Source of the DNA: Bacillota bacterium
GTDB lineage: Bacteria; Bacillota; Clostridia; Acetivibrionales; DSM-1351
Reading direction: 5' to 3'
Assembly: GCA_023390335.1 (NCBI GenBank)
Contig: JAEWCZ010000017.1
Coordinates: 1 to 64,000, forward strand
Length of the DNA stretch: 64,000 nt
A program made the position numbers and the translations under genes. This document shows, one piece after another, positions 24,301 to 28,265 of this stretch. How positions within the stretch are numbered: the stretch's first letter is position 1; each line of letters starts with the position of its first letter. Under the pieces are notes generated by a model. That model was not told the DNA's origin. It saw only the letters and a list, made by a program, of their open reading frames with translations, and did not search any database.

Positions 24301-25517
24301 TATACCTGACAGGAGACGTTGTCAGGTGGACCAAGGATGGAAATCTGGAATATCTGGGAAGATGCGATGAGCAGGTTAAAATAAGAGGAAACAGAGTAGA
24401 AATAGGCGAAATTGAGAAGGTGGCATTGCAGTTCCAAGGTATTACAGATTGTGTGGCAACTGTGTGGGAGACAAAATCGGCTGATAAAAGGATAGCTTTG
24501 TATTACTGCTCTTCTGAGACTATAGATGCACAGGAACTGAAAGCTTTCATTGCAAGGTTCCTCCCCGGATATATGATACCAAATGCTTACTGTTCCTTGG
24601 AGGCTATGCCTGTAACTTCAAACGGAAAAGTTGATAAAAAGAAGCTGCCTGATCCGGAAACTTTTGAAGAAAAAGTTGAAATTACAGTAGAAATGACAGA
24701 TATAATGCAAAATGTGCTTGATGTATGGAAAGAAGTATTGGAAAGAGATAATATAGGCGTTTACGACAATTTCTTTGATGTGGGTGGAAATTCAATATTA
24801 TTAATCAGTATGCACGAGAAACTAGAAGAAATATATCCGAAAACACTTAGTATTTCCGACATATTTGCGAACCCTTCAATTGTTATGCTGACAGAAGTTA
24901 TTGAAAAACAGCAGAACAGAAATGGCGAATACAAGAAATTAAAGGGAATTGTTTTCCCTGAAGTATTCTTCAATGGGGACAAGGGAAATGGGGGAACAGG
25001 CAGATTCAATTATTCGTGTACACAGGAACAGGTAAAAGGTATATTCAGACAAGAGGCTGATTACACTGAATTACAGAATATATTTACAGGTGTATATTAT
25101 TACCTACTGAATAATATCAGTAAGCAGGAGCAAATTCAAATTCAATGCAGGAACAGTGACAGTGAATATTACTCTTTGGACATTGACTTGGAGAATAATC
25201 ATTTGCTGGACAGTATAGTAAATAAGATTAAAGAGGCTAGGGAGCAGGCAGTAAAGAGTTGTTACGATTTGAGTGAAATATCAAGGGCCTTTATGGAAAA
25301 TATGGATGAAAACCAGGTGATACCTCTTTTGAAGTTTGGTAATAAGTCTTCAAAAGAAGAGGCCGTGCTATTTGACTATGAAATTTGTATTAAAATCATG
25401 GAGGATACAATTTCCTTTGAATTAATTCAATTTAATGAAAGGCTTAACGGAGAATATATGGAACATATGCTGAATTCGTATATTAACCTAATACTTAAGC
25501 TTTTCGGCTTGCAATAA
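3354..25517 (+). CDS. Seven-module nonribosomal peptide synthetase (C-A-PCP)x7 with terminal half-condensation domain
   Basis: A 7387-residue synthetase. ATG 3354 (GGGGAG eight bases upstream) is preferred over GTG 3345. Seven C-A-PCP modules of about 1020-1045 residues follow one another, with carrier serines at 1010, 2039, 3058, 4084, 5106, 6130 and 7147. The first C domain (HHIIMDGW, H144-H145) resembles those accepting a D-residue from an E-domain partner, and its N-terminus (YLLTSMQEGML) looks like a communication acceptor. The other six carry HHIVSDG or HHIISDG and look like L-L condensation domains. Pocket codes read by eye against GrsA are: M1 DLPKVGEVFK (Asx-like), M2 DLTKIGEIGK (Asn), M3 DAWLTGAVLK (large hydrophobic, unsure), M4 DAMWLGGTFK, M5 DAFWLGGTFK and M6 DALWLGGTFK (Val), M7 DAWFLGNVVK (Leu). 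There is no E, methylation, thioesterase or reductase domain. Residues about 7215-7387 align by eye with the C-terminal lobe of the condensation domains only. A hairpin terminator follows directly. Confidence 0.97.
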   Translation: MSKEINNKVEGIYLLTSMQEGMLFYKNLNEQDTSYFIQSVLNLKGIIDIKNIQEAIDLLAVKHDALRTAFLYKKVVKPRQVVMTERKLENQYIDLSNIQDKITELEKIKKEDIARGFDLSRDPLMRAILVKISNDEYKMIWSFHHIIMDGWCFSLILKDFMSNYDRLLKGSSREELVKEIKECNKGRTSYGEYLKWLEKQDRKEGLEFWKEVLEEYGSTADVIPQTAGMTTGEQVKTAELRVAKELCSAIKEISKQNKVTVNTYLEVAWGVLLQKYNRTNDVVFGKVVSGRNADLKGINETVGLFINTIPARIKAEENISVKELVDRTMEQSVLSSNYVYNSLADIQEITGLGKDLIKTLFVFENYYVDKESYEKGIDDLSMQMESAREQTNYAISFKASFSDQGFLASGEDSLDLSIMYDPKKYTYQEIEQLLRRYEIILTQILYKQDIRVSDLELISKEEIDQIKYVFNNTDKDYPQNLCVHELFEKQAKENPDNIAASFKGTEITYHELNSKANQIARKLKELGVMPKDTVVIMAERSIELLIALYAVMKAGGTYIPVDPTYPQERLEYIVSDCKPKAILSRRECVNFNTDVPFISLTDESNYTCEETNLPIVNSPDDPVYIIYTSGTTGKPKGVVVRHKSVVNHLYIIRDRFYKGDVGVTPLFTNPSFDLTVPSIFGPVSFGSKCFIYENIDDGIADIFKNDEIALVKLTPSLLKTICMDKNLKKPKNLKCIVLGGEKLDKALLNKAYDLLGGEVEIHNEYGPTEATVFATSTLMEKDSEKIVTIGNPVENLHIYILDGIRLCGIGIVGELCISGIGLATGYLNKPELTAEKFIDNPFEEGKLYRSGDLARWLPDGTIEFIDRIDDQVKIRGFRIETAEIENVLRTIEGINDAVVIPRKDENGENELYAYLVSDIAMKYDQVREKMRRILPDYMIPNYMMTIDEIPLTLNGKIDKRKLPVIDVKSSTEYLAPRNDMEKSICGIFEEVLNKEKIGVRDNFFEIGGHSLRATRVINQIEINTGIRLPLQLIFSKSTAEEIAKELAAQMEGQYTSIPKAEAKKYYPMSSTQKRMYFMYQIDESGISYNMPNIMRVRGSLDIEKLKDAFSYLLHRHEILRTEFHMQDGNMVQEIHEKPVIDFTYTETQLPINELAEAFVRRFELEKLPLIRMQVAKTNDDEMYILLDMHHIVSDGVSEGVFINELLKRYNNMELEELRIQYKDYSEWMNTRDFSKQKEFWIKTFEGEIPVIDLPNDFTRPQNRSYKGKMVKTSFGKEIKDQIMKVSKSTGSTEYMILLSAVMILLGKYSRQEDIVVGSPISGRTHKDIENMMGMFINTLAMRARPRKEETVLGFINTVKEMTLQAYENQEYPFEQLVEDLNIQSEISRNALFDVMFVYQNYEKRNLKSKELTLEACAPEIDIEKFDLTIHVDVADDEYLVAFSYCLDLFCEDSIRIMMKHLEVILCSMMADTNQKIKDVGILTVDEKDQVIHQFNNTLESYPLERTVIEMFEEQVKRCPDSIALEYGDIQLTYSELNARANCIASKLRNLGVKNDDRVAIIAERSIETVLGIVAVLKAGGAYVPVDPGYPVDRIQFMLEDCSPKAILMGKTEQSVKDCIMALNIEKIDLTNKENYSVIQENMPLICNEDNLVYIIYTSGTTGKPKGVMIEHRSLMNYITYSRNSYVKSDICMPFFTNPSFDLTQTSIFLPLCFGGKLVVYNDTVDNDINNIFRNQELTSVKLTPLHLKEAAALQNVGKLPNLNSLILGGEELDSHTSKLIVEKYGEHIDIHNEYGPTETTIGCCDYIYHKKVKTRTVSIGKPIANTQIFIMNDAAPCGIGVPGELCIAGIGVARGYLNRPELNAEKFIDNPFGEGKMYRSGDLARWTSDGNLEYMGRIDEQVKIRGFRVEPGEIENVIKKYEDIKEAVVIAREKDGIKYLLAYVVSDKTIDIGKIKNLLNSELPNYMVPARIMQIEALPMNKNGKLDKNSLPEIELSGSDEYEAPRNETEEKICGIFKEILGVQKVGIHDGFFDLGGHSLSATKLVNRIGSELGVKVPLKTIFKAGSPAEIAKELDKLREDIYSPIPMAKDMEYYPMSSAQKRLYLINQIGDVSTVYNISGSFSLSGEFDEMKIKHAVEKMTERHEILRTSFHMLNGEMVQKISQTNKIDFSVIEDGKTELSKLQDDFRKPFDLQEAPLMRVCAVKKENETVLLVDIHHIISDGMSMDILKDELLKLYSGEELDEIRVHYKDYSQWMNQRDLSRQKEYWVSRFNDEIPVLNLPLDYKRPSIQSFNGGGVSTFIGPDRTAAIKNLARRTGTTEYMVLLSAVFILLGKYSRQDDITVGTPVSGRTHKDTEGMLGMFVNTLVMRAKPETTKQYTDFLSEIREICLSAYENQEFPFEELLEEIKVNRDISRNPLFDVMFSVQNNRNFDDEFEGININETTEVLNHNIAKFDLAISAGESNGGYLVLFEYCSDLFKKESILAMAGHFKKIIDEITDRNDLTIAKISTVTNEEKNLILNVFNDTSKQYAKEKTVVELFEEHVKNSPDRMAITYKDTKLTYSELNSRVNCVAVRLREMGIRPDDFVAVMAERSIEMIVGMLAVIKAGGAYVPIDASYPAERIDYILEDSRAKAVLQYNVDVETDISVINLAEKQLWEGTQDNLPVINKPNDLMYLIYTSGTSGKPKGVMLEHRGVVSMTSYLADLYKMSGDDVVLQFANCIFDASVWELTISLFTGASLCLIPQEVIADVKLFEEYVEEHNVTVTLLPPQFCLQTSVNGLRVLTTGGSAANKEVIRKYGEKTRFINAYGPTENTVLATHWEYVPNTEIPNNIPIGKPIYNSRIYILDGNNLCGTGIPGELCITGDGVARGYLNLPDLTSEKFIDNPFGEGKMYRSGDLARWLPDGNIEYLGRIDEQVKIRGFRIELEEIENVIRKIPYINDSVAIAKPDSSGDNAIYAYVVSDEEVDLGALKDAIRKSLPEYMIPGYMMQIDSIPVTGSGKVDKRALPDIEVRSSGEYQAPRNETESIICAAFCAVLNTEQTGINDDFFELGGHSLRATKLVNKIEADTGVRLSLKDIFSSPTPELIASLVDAHSGKVYSSGITPAEQKEYYVVSSAQKRMYLLNELDNTGVAYNISGILELSGKLDSTKFKRAVEQLTHRHEALRTSFTVINGETVQVINDNVNIDIAFAEAEEADIMKLYREFVRPFDLSKAPLMRLMVVYTQKGITNILIDMHHIISDGMSLNIIQNDLIRLYNGEELPALDLQYKDYSEWMLSRDLTPQREYWENQFSDELPVLEMPLDYSRPSKQRFNGSSVKSFIGEDLKERLRQLAQKSGTTEYMVLFSALMILLSKYSRQHDIIVGSPVSGRNHKDTEGIVGMFVNTLPLRGKPEDAKKYLDYLGEIKETCLKAFENQDFPFEEIVEAAGVSRDLSRNPLFDVMFVMENNDQNTENFDGLVFNDSAQDDRHTTSKFDLTFTLLPYKDGYQLLLEYSTDLYKEDSVIGIMRHYIQVLDSITANYYGTVGDIELRTDEDKAGIAKFNRTETDYPKDKTLVELLEEQVNKAPYSIAVEFDDNKITYYELNKRSNILAGKLRSMGVQPDDRIAVLAERSVEMIIGICAILKAGGAYVPIDTRYPETRIKYIIEDCSAKAVLVHKNLIDAGIPVIDLAEKSTWEGSSDNLPTVNTPSDLAYIIYTSGTTGNPKGSMIEHRSVIRLVKDTNYITFGTDSVILQTGAMAFDASTMEVWGPLLNGGKLVLVDYDVILEANALENVILNHKVNTMWLTSTLFNQLVEMKCSIFDSLDTLLIGGEKLSDKHVRMFKKENVKTRLINGYGPTENTTFTTTFCIPNDFERIPIGTPIANTRVYIVDEGKKLCGIGIPGEICAAGAGVSRGYLNRPELTKEKFIPGILGEDVLYCTGDLGRWLPDGNIEYLGRIDEQIKIRGFRIELSEIETVIKGLDEVNDCAVMVREDETAQKAIYAYIVPKNTISTMDVKEQLRKLLPDYMIPSFIAILDKLPVTANGKLDKRALQNIKASSLREQVAPGTQTEKAIHSIFSNVLKTDELSIKDDFFEMGGHSLRAMRVINEIEETMGIRLSLKDIFEYPTVEKLSQFAEEAINGGYEPIPAVDKKIYYPMSSAQKRMHMIYQMDETGLSYNMPFIMKVSEGQLDYGRLEHAFTELLRRHEILRTVFKMIDGDLVQEIQDKPFVDCAYEECSDSLENIVNGFVRKFKLEELPLIRLKVVHTKSEKYVMMDMHHIISDGMSSVILFDELMKLYGKQELMPLRVQYKDYSQWINSRDFNSQRQYWKDQFTGDIPVLDFPLDFTRPQTQTFRGKTIETTITDETRSKIIKLTQDTGTTEYMVLLAAFTLLMGKYTRQEDIVVGSPISGRTHKDTESMLGMFVNTLAFRTYPEKEKSFGEFLKEVKSTVMNGYDNQEYPFEELLEDLNIERTISRNPLFDVMFVYQNNEKINLTTEEFSLEPCASGTDIEKFDMTVIISPSEKGYTLSVSYCTDLFREQSIDLLLKHFKNVIDNAIEDTSLKLREISALDNDEYTIVTNRFNDNKTAYPSHKTIGELFEEQARLSPDSVALMSHSTAMTYAELDMLSGKIAVALRNEGVSAGDFVAVTTERTLETIIGILGIVKAGGAYVPIDLNYPAERLKYILEDCNPKVYLQGKEKLPLDTGCKVIDITDMNDYPVGTPENISGPEDLAYLIYTSGTTGTPKGVMVKHRNVVRLVKNTNYVHLDGSTVIMQTGSLAFDASTFEIWGALLNGGKLVIASNEVLTNEKYLYKEIINKGVNTMWLTASLYNQMVSTHSNMFDSISYLLIGGEKLSEKHVNMLKTVNNTTHLINGYGPTENTTFTTTYEIKECMNQIPIGRPIANTQVYIMNGHEVCGVGMPGELCTSGDGLADGYLNNPELTTEKFEPNIFGEGNMYHTGDLVRWLPDGNIEYLGRIDQQVKIRGFRIELGEIEATIRKSDTVEDVAVVLKEKPDNEKYICAYVVMTDGNDAAGLKNELRKTLPEYMIPAKVIQLNELPLTINGKLDRKRLPEVDFTEDTEYIAPRNELENTVAGIFADILNIEKVGVTDNFFELGGHSLRATRLINRIEETAGARVSLKDIFVYPTVEMLCSFISENKNNSKYEHIPKAEIKAYYDMSSVQRRIYLLNQMEPDGIAYNMPRFMKIEGTLDAEKMKQAFINMMERHEILRTSFMMLDERMVQKIEPSIDVDFEYSMLSNGELEKTMKDFVRPFDLGKAPLFRVKLIENGGCWYMLFDIHHIISDGMSSSLFWKEVMQYYMGMNPDELNLQYRDYSEWMLSRDMKPQEEYWVSKFENHIPELDLRLDYPRSRVQAFSGDKVEYSIGSELKQKIDQFCKTENVTPYMVFMSAVMVLLSIHSGQEEILLGTAMSGRTHKDMEDMLGMFVNTVVIDGNPAPLKQCIEFINEVRNASLKAAENQEYPFDELLDKLEVKRDISRNPLFDVMFVMQNNEKYMFDAGDMRITDVSAEFKVEKFDLTIAVGEQDSEYVVNLGYRNDLFKESSMQVMLSHLYAIINSMVQNPYQSIKDIQCISEDEQHKILNIFNDTDTKYPSHKTVSDILDEQAEENPDDIAVMCGKNEISYAELGRKSDILAIKLRAMGVGRDDTVAVLAQTSIEMIIGICAILKAGGAYVPIDIRYPEVRAQFIIKDCNPKAVLTYKAGIDTDVPLIDLADANTFEGALVKLEVTNKPTDLAYIIYTSGTTGNPKGTMIEHRSILRLVKNNNFLELNRDTVIMQTGAMAFDASTLEVWGSLLNGGQLVLAEQEVILNANLLGAAIEKYHVNTMWLTSTLFNQLVETDCRIFDPLKYLLIGGEKLSDKHVRMFKENNTSTKLINGYGPTENTTFTTTYSIPDKFERMSIGSPVSNSKVYILDKNNNLCGINVPGELCTTGDGVARGYLNREQLTGEKFTDNPFGEGRMYRTGDLARWLPDGNIEFLGRIDEQVKIRGFRVELGEIETVIKGIDGIKDCAVIVREDDKGDKRICAFTVEDGSSKEVDVKATLRDVFPDYMIPSYITKVESLPLTRNGKLDVRALPEIVMEETDTYVAPENDTQKIIAGIFEDVLGIKKVGIKDDFFELGGHSLKATKVINRLEAETGCRVSLKDIFTYSTVEKLSEIVDESKNNYVEIPVYEEKTYYLMSSAQKRIFIVSQFDETHTAYNMPMVYVVHGDLDIEKLKSAFSRLVNRHEILHTRFYMKQNEAVQEILDSCRLDFEYEESNSFNVDEAVKKFVRPFDFMEGCLLRVKVVKYSESNYLFIDTHHIISDGMSVSIMFRELSELYMGKELLELRIQYTDYCQWMTTRGIEKQKEYWLQEFSDEIPVLELPLDFKRDKTQSFNGKIINSSIEESIRDNVKKLAKSTGATEYMVLLSAIMITLGRFSNQEDIVVGSPIFGRTHRDVENLIGVFVNTLALRGKPEGHKKYIDFLNEIKEKSLKAYQNQDYQFDDLVEALDIKRDFSRNPLFDVMFSFQNNDNAILEIDNVTMEPVEHCMESQKFDLTIYIGESENTGYDMSIGYCTDLFKETTIQNIISHFMLILKNTLENPEQKIMDIEILSPEEKDRLLNQFNNTGTTYPNNLTICDLFRKQADSAPDAAAAVYKGIRQSYSELNSASNRIANHLKRHNVGKEDIVGIMLEPSEFMLSGLLGILKSGAAYLPIDPDYPEGRIEYMLEDSKAEILLTQQSLADKVKFSGKTICIDDDFSYESAEFVSESKPSDLAYVIYTSGSTGKPKGVMVEHKCITNLVYWHNRAYSVTEKDIATKYAGFGFDASVWEIYPYLAVGAQIHIIEKDLRMNMAGLNKYFEDNGITISFLPTQICEQFIKQDNRSLRVLLTGGDKLRSFVSRGYSLVNNYGPTENTVVSTYFTVDREYDNIPIGRPVDNVRAYVIDKNYKLVPEGMPGQLAVAGDSLARGYLFNESLTKEKFIENAFSYDSRIYLTGDVVRWTKDGNLEYLGRCDEQVKIRGNRVEIGEIEKVALQFQGITDCVATVWETKSADKRIALYYCSSETIDAQELKAFIARFLPGYMIPNAYCSLEAMPVTSNGKVDKKKLPDPETFEEKVEITVEMTDIMQNVLDVWKEVLERDNIGVYDNFFDVGGNSILLISMHEKLEEIYPKTLSISDIFANPSIVMLTEVIEKQQNRNGEYKKLKGIVFPEVFFNGDKGNGGTGRFNYSCTQEQVKGIFRQEADYTELQNIFTGVYYYLLNNISKQEQIQIQCRNSDSEYYSLDIDLENNHLLDSIVNKIKEAREQAVKSCYDLSEISRAFMENMDENQVIPLLKFGNKSSKEEAVLFDYEICIKIMEDTISFELIQFNERLNGEYMEHMLNSYINLILKLFGLQ

Positions 25518-25525
25518 CACTATAT

Positions 25526-25554
25526 ACGGAGGGGCGTTTCAGCCCTTCCGTTTT
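25526..25554 (+). terminator. Rho-independent terminator of the NRPS operon
   Basis: A 10-bp stem (ACGGAGGGGC with GCCCTTCCGT, one G-T pair), a six-base loop and a run of T begin nine bases after the synthetase stop codon. Confidence 0.85.
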
Positions 25555-25766
25555 GATCTTGCAGATATACTAAAAAAGTGTTCCAATTTCAAATTATCTG
25601 GATCTATATATGCCACGCTTACAATAAATGCAGGCCCTAAAAATTTAAGTACGGTTCTAATTTTACCAATTGATTTACTATTATGTGGTATAACCCTTCC
25701 AACATTTAAGGATTCGGCTTGTGAACCCAATGTTGGTGAAAAGCTGTCGTCCAACAAAATCAACAC
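25539..25766 (-). pseudogene. Truncated NRAMP-type Mn2+ transporter remnant (mntH 5' end)
   Basis: The minus-strand frame encodes about 75 residues. The middle matches the start of NRAMP transporters by eye: LKFLGPAFIVSVAYIDP, the first membrane helix with the metal-site motif normally DPGN, here DPDN. After this the family similarity stops. The frame ends within about 16 unrelated residues that run into the NRPS terminator, so more than 80 percent of a roughly 400-residue transporter is missing. Initiation is unclear: GTG 25766 and TTG codons follow an AGAGG. The intact DtxR/MntR-type gene lies just upstream on the same strand, the usual neighbour of mntH. The break most likely marks where the NRPS cluster was inserted or where a deletion joined it; this is inference. 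Confidence 0.7.
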
Positions 25767-25796
25767 CTCTATACATTTTATACTTAGCTAATAACT

Positions 25797-25830
25797 TTAG
25801 CTTAGTCTAATTTCGTTTACCTAATCTAAA
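25797..25830. promoter_or_regulatory. Candidate DtxR/MntR-type operator upstream of the mntH remnant
   Basis: The segment contains TTAGCTTAGTCTAA, an imperfect inverted repeat, followed closely by ACCTAATCTAAA. These TTAG/CTAA half-sites resemble DtxR-family boxes. It sits immediately upstream of the broken transporter frame and close to the regulator gene. No binding evidence is available. Confidence 0.4.
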
Positions 25831-25862
25831 ATATGTATCATTATACAAAAGTGTTACAGGTG

Positions 25863-25905
25863 GGAAAAAAATAAAAGCTGCTTTGTGGTAAGTCACAAAG
25901 CAGCT
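25863..25905 (-). terminator. Terminator of the mntR-like gene
   Basis: A perfect 12-bp stem (AGCTGCTTTGTG with CACAAAGCAGCT, six-base loop) is followed on the minus strand by TTTTATTTTTTT. It lies 15 bases past the regulator stop codon, separating it from the mntH remnant. Confidence 0.9.
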
Positions 25906-25919
25906 AAATTAAAGAACTG

Positions 25920-26399
25920 TTACCCGATATCTTGTTTACAGAAATCCCTGAACTTTTGTATTAAGTCAGGATTTAATAAAAGAAATTTATTAAACAAATT
26001 TAATGTTGATAAGGTGCCGGCAGAAATACTGTGTTCTACCAATTCTGTTTCAAGAAGAACATCTTCATCTGCCCCGAGGTTTTTTAGAAAGCTTTCTATA
26101 ATATTATGTCTTTCCAACAAAAACTTGCCAAGCTCACGTCCATTGTCCGTCAGAAAAATTATTCCATATTTTTTATATTGCAGCAATCCAAGCTTGCTTA
26201 GCTTTTGAACCATTTTAGTTGCAGAGGGAGCGGCTACATTCAGAAGCTCAGAAATGGTGTTAATTCTCATATAGCCTTCTTTCAGGCTATTTCTGTAAAT
26301 CATTTCGAGATAATCTTCCATTGAGGAGGTGAGAAGATTTTTATTTTGCATCAAAAGCTGGTATCCTCTGACTGTGTGAAATTTTGATAATTCTTCCAT
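25920..26399 (-). CDS. mntR: DtxR/MntR-family metal-dependent transcriptional regulator
   Basis: A 159-residue protein with an N-terminal winged helix-turn-helix (SMEDYLEMIY near residue 27, then ISELLNVAAPSATKMVQKL as the recognition region). A dimerization and metal-binding part follows, with His-containing segments (ERHNIIESFL, ELVEHSIS). The length fits the short MntR branch that lacks the SH3-like domain. ATG 26399 has AAGGGAG eight bases upstream; a GTG at 26408 abuts that site and is unlikely. The family represses Mn2+ or Fe2+ uptake genes when metal is bound. The presumed target, mntH, survives next door only as a fragment, so the regulator now either acts elsewhere or is a relic. The gene symbol is inferred from family and context. 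Confidence 0.85.
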   Translation of the reverse strand: MEELSKFHTVRGYQLLMQNKNLLTSSMEDYLEMIYRNSLKEGYMRINTISELLNVAAPSATKMVQKLSKLGLLQYKKYGIIFLTDNGRELGKFLLERHNIIESFLKNLGADEDVLLETELVEHSISAGTLSTLNLFNKFLLLNPDLIQKFRDFCKQDIG

Positions 26400-26543
26400 T
26401 AATGTCACTCCCTTCTATGGAACTTCCTGAAACATATCTATAGACAATTATATTCATTTAAAAAAAATATATCACATAAAATTCCCTGTATGGCGCATGA
26501 AGCAAAGGGACTAAGTACAAACCAACCATTTCTTATATTGTTT

Positions 26544-26572
26544 TTGACATCATAATATAATAAAATTAGGAT
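26544..26572 (+). promoter_or_regulatory. SigA-type promoter for the amidohydrolase-tsaE-tsaB-rimI operon
   Basis: TTGACA at 26544 and TAGGAT at 26567 are spaced by 17 bases, 45 bases before the amidohydrolase start. Nothing competes with it in this AT-rich gap. Confidence 0.6.
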
Positions 26573-26617
26573 GTTAAAAAAAATAGGGTATTGTTTTGGA
26601 TAAAAATGGAGGTAATA

Positions 26618-27808
26618 ATGCTTTTAATATATAACGGTAAAATAGTAACAATGGCAGAAAAGGATTATGAAAATGGATATGTACTTATTGATAATGATAA
26701 AATAATAGCTGTAGGTAAGGATTTATCAGAGGTAAAGGAGCAATTGACGCCGGATACTAAAAGAATAGACGCAAATGGAGGTTATGTATTACCAGGATTT
26801 GTTGACCCACATAGCCATATAGGAATGTGGGAGGATGCAGTTGGTTTTGAAGGCGATGACGGGAACGAGTCAACAGACCCTGTAACACCCCAGTTGAGGG
26901 CAATTGATGCCGTTTATCATGCAGACAGATCTTTTGTAGAAGCATATGAAAGCGGTGTTACAACCGTCGTTACAGGCCCCGGTAGTGCCAATGTAATAGG
27001 CGGACAATTTGCTGCTATTAAAACCTATGGGCGCTGTGTAGATGAAATGGTTATAAAGCACCCAGTAGCAATGAAGGTGGCCTTTGGAGAAAATCCAAAA
27101 ACAGTATATAACGAAAAACATCAGGCTCCTATGACCAGAATGGCGACAGCTGCCATACTTCGTGAAAGTTTGTTTAAGGCAAGAGAGTATAGGGAACTTT
27201 GGGAAGACTATAAAAAAGACTCCGAGGAGTATGATAAACCTGAGTTTGACTTTAAGATGGAAGCACTGCTTCAGGTATTAAACAGAGAAATACCTTTAAA
27301 AGCTCATGCGCATAGAGCCGATGATATAATAACCGCTATCAGGATAGCTAAAGAATTTGATGTAGATATTACACTTGATCACTGTACAGAAGGTTATCTT
27401 ATAAAAGATTTATTGGCAGAAGCAGGACTTCCTGTAATTATAGGCCCAATGCTTACTGACAGGTCAAAAATAGAATTGAGGAATCAAAACCTGAAAACAC
27501 CGGGAATTCTTTCAAAGTCAGGGCTTAAGGTTGCGATAATGACCGATCACCCATGTGTGCCCGAACATCATCTGTGCCTGTGTGCCGGTATTGCAGTCCG
27601 TGAAGGTATGGATGAAAAAGAAGCTTTAAAGGCAATAACAATAAATGCGGCAGAAATAACAGGCATAAGTGACAGGGTAGGTTCTATAGAAAAAGGTAAG
27701 GATGCCGACATTGTTATATTTAACGGAAATCCATTGGAGTTAAAAACCACGGTACAAAAGACTATAATTAACGGTGCTGTAATTTATGAAAGGAAGCAGG
27801 ATGAATAA
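26618..27808 (+). CDS. Metal-dependent amidohydrolase (imidazolonepropionase-like)
   Basis: A 396-residue cytosolic hydrolase of the amidohydrolase superfamily. It shows an N-terminal beta-sandwich strand set, GFVDPHSHIGMWED with the HxH metal ligands near residue 65, HAHR and LDHCTE carrying later His ligands, and MTDHPCVPEHH with the conserved Asp. The C-terminal INAAEITGISDRVGSIEKGKDADIVI is a classic superfamily ending. The substrate cannot be read from the sequence. ATG 26618 follows GGAGGT with 4-5 bases spacing; earlier in-frame TTG/ATG codons have no such site. Its stop overlaps the tsaE start by eight bases, so it is translated with the t6A genes, although it has no known part in that pathway. 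Confidence 0.88.
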   Translation: MLLIYNGKIVTMAEKDYENGYVLIDNDKIIAVGKDLSEVKEQLTPDTKRIDANGGYVLPGFVDPHSHIGMWEDAVGFEGDDGNESTDPVTPQLRAIDAVYHADRSFVEAYESGVTTVVTGPGSANVIGGQFAAIKTYGRCVDEMVIKHPVAMKVAFGENPKTVYNEKHQAPMTRMATAAILRESLFKAREYRELWEDYKKDSEEYDKPEFDFKMEALLQVLNREIPLKAHAHRADDIITAIRIAKEFDVDITLDHCTEGYLIKDLLAEAGLPVIIGPMLTDRSKIELRNQNLKTPGILSKSGLKVAIMTDHPCVPEHHLCLCAGIAVREGMDEKEALKAITINAAEITGISDRVGSIEKGKDADIVIFNGNPLELKTTVQKTIINGAVIYERKQDE

Positions 27809-28253
27809 ATTTGAAACCCATTCATTTGAAGGAACAGTTGAAGTAGGAAAGAATTTGGGTAATATACTAAAACCCGGTGATGTTATATGGCTTTCAGGTG
27901 ATCTGGGAACTGGAAAAACTGCTTTGACAAATGGTATAGCAAAGGCATTGGGGATTGATTCCTATATAACCAGTCCCACCTTCAATCTGGTAAACGAGTA
28001 TGAGGGACTGCTTCCATTATACCACTTCGATGTATACAGGATTGCTGACCCCGATGAGATGTTTGATATAGGTTTTGACGAATATATAAATAATGGCGGC
28101 GTGACGGTAATTGAGTGGGGAGAGCAAATAGCAGAAATTCTTCCATCAGATATAATACGTGTTACTATAGAAAAAAATCTTCAAAAGGGATTGGATGTAA
28201 GAGAAATAACAATAGAATTTATCGGCAGTCGGTATTCCGACTACAGGATTTAA
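27801..28253 (+). CDS. tsaE: tRNA threonylcarbamoyladenosine biosynthesis ATPase TsaE
   Basis: A 150-residue P-loop ATPase with Walker A GDLGTGKTA (Lys39-Thr40), TSPTFNLVNEY and the YHFDVYRI motif typical of TsaE (YjeE). With TsaB and TsaD it forms the complex that transfers threonylcarbamoyl to A37 of ANN-decoding tRNAs. ATG 27801 follows AGGAAG and overlaps the preceding gene; ATG 27786 lies inside that gene and would add five unconserved residues. tsaB follows 12 nt later, and tsaD is about 20 kb downstream at 48643. Length is normal for the family. Confidence 0.95.
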   Translation: MNKFETHSFEGTVEVGKNLGNILKPGDVIWLSGDLGTGKTALTNGIAKALGIDSYITSPTFNLVNEYEGLLPLYHFDVYRIADPDEMFDIGFDEYINNGGVTVIEWGEQIAEILPSDIIRVTIEKNLQKGLDVREITIEFIGSRYSDYRI

Positions 28254-28265
28254 GTGGAGGCTAAT

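Noticed and set aside
3354..25517. Long-period repeats of about 3.1 kb, considered as mobile or satellite repeats
   Set aside because: They are the seven C-A-PCP modules of one continuous reading frame.
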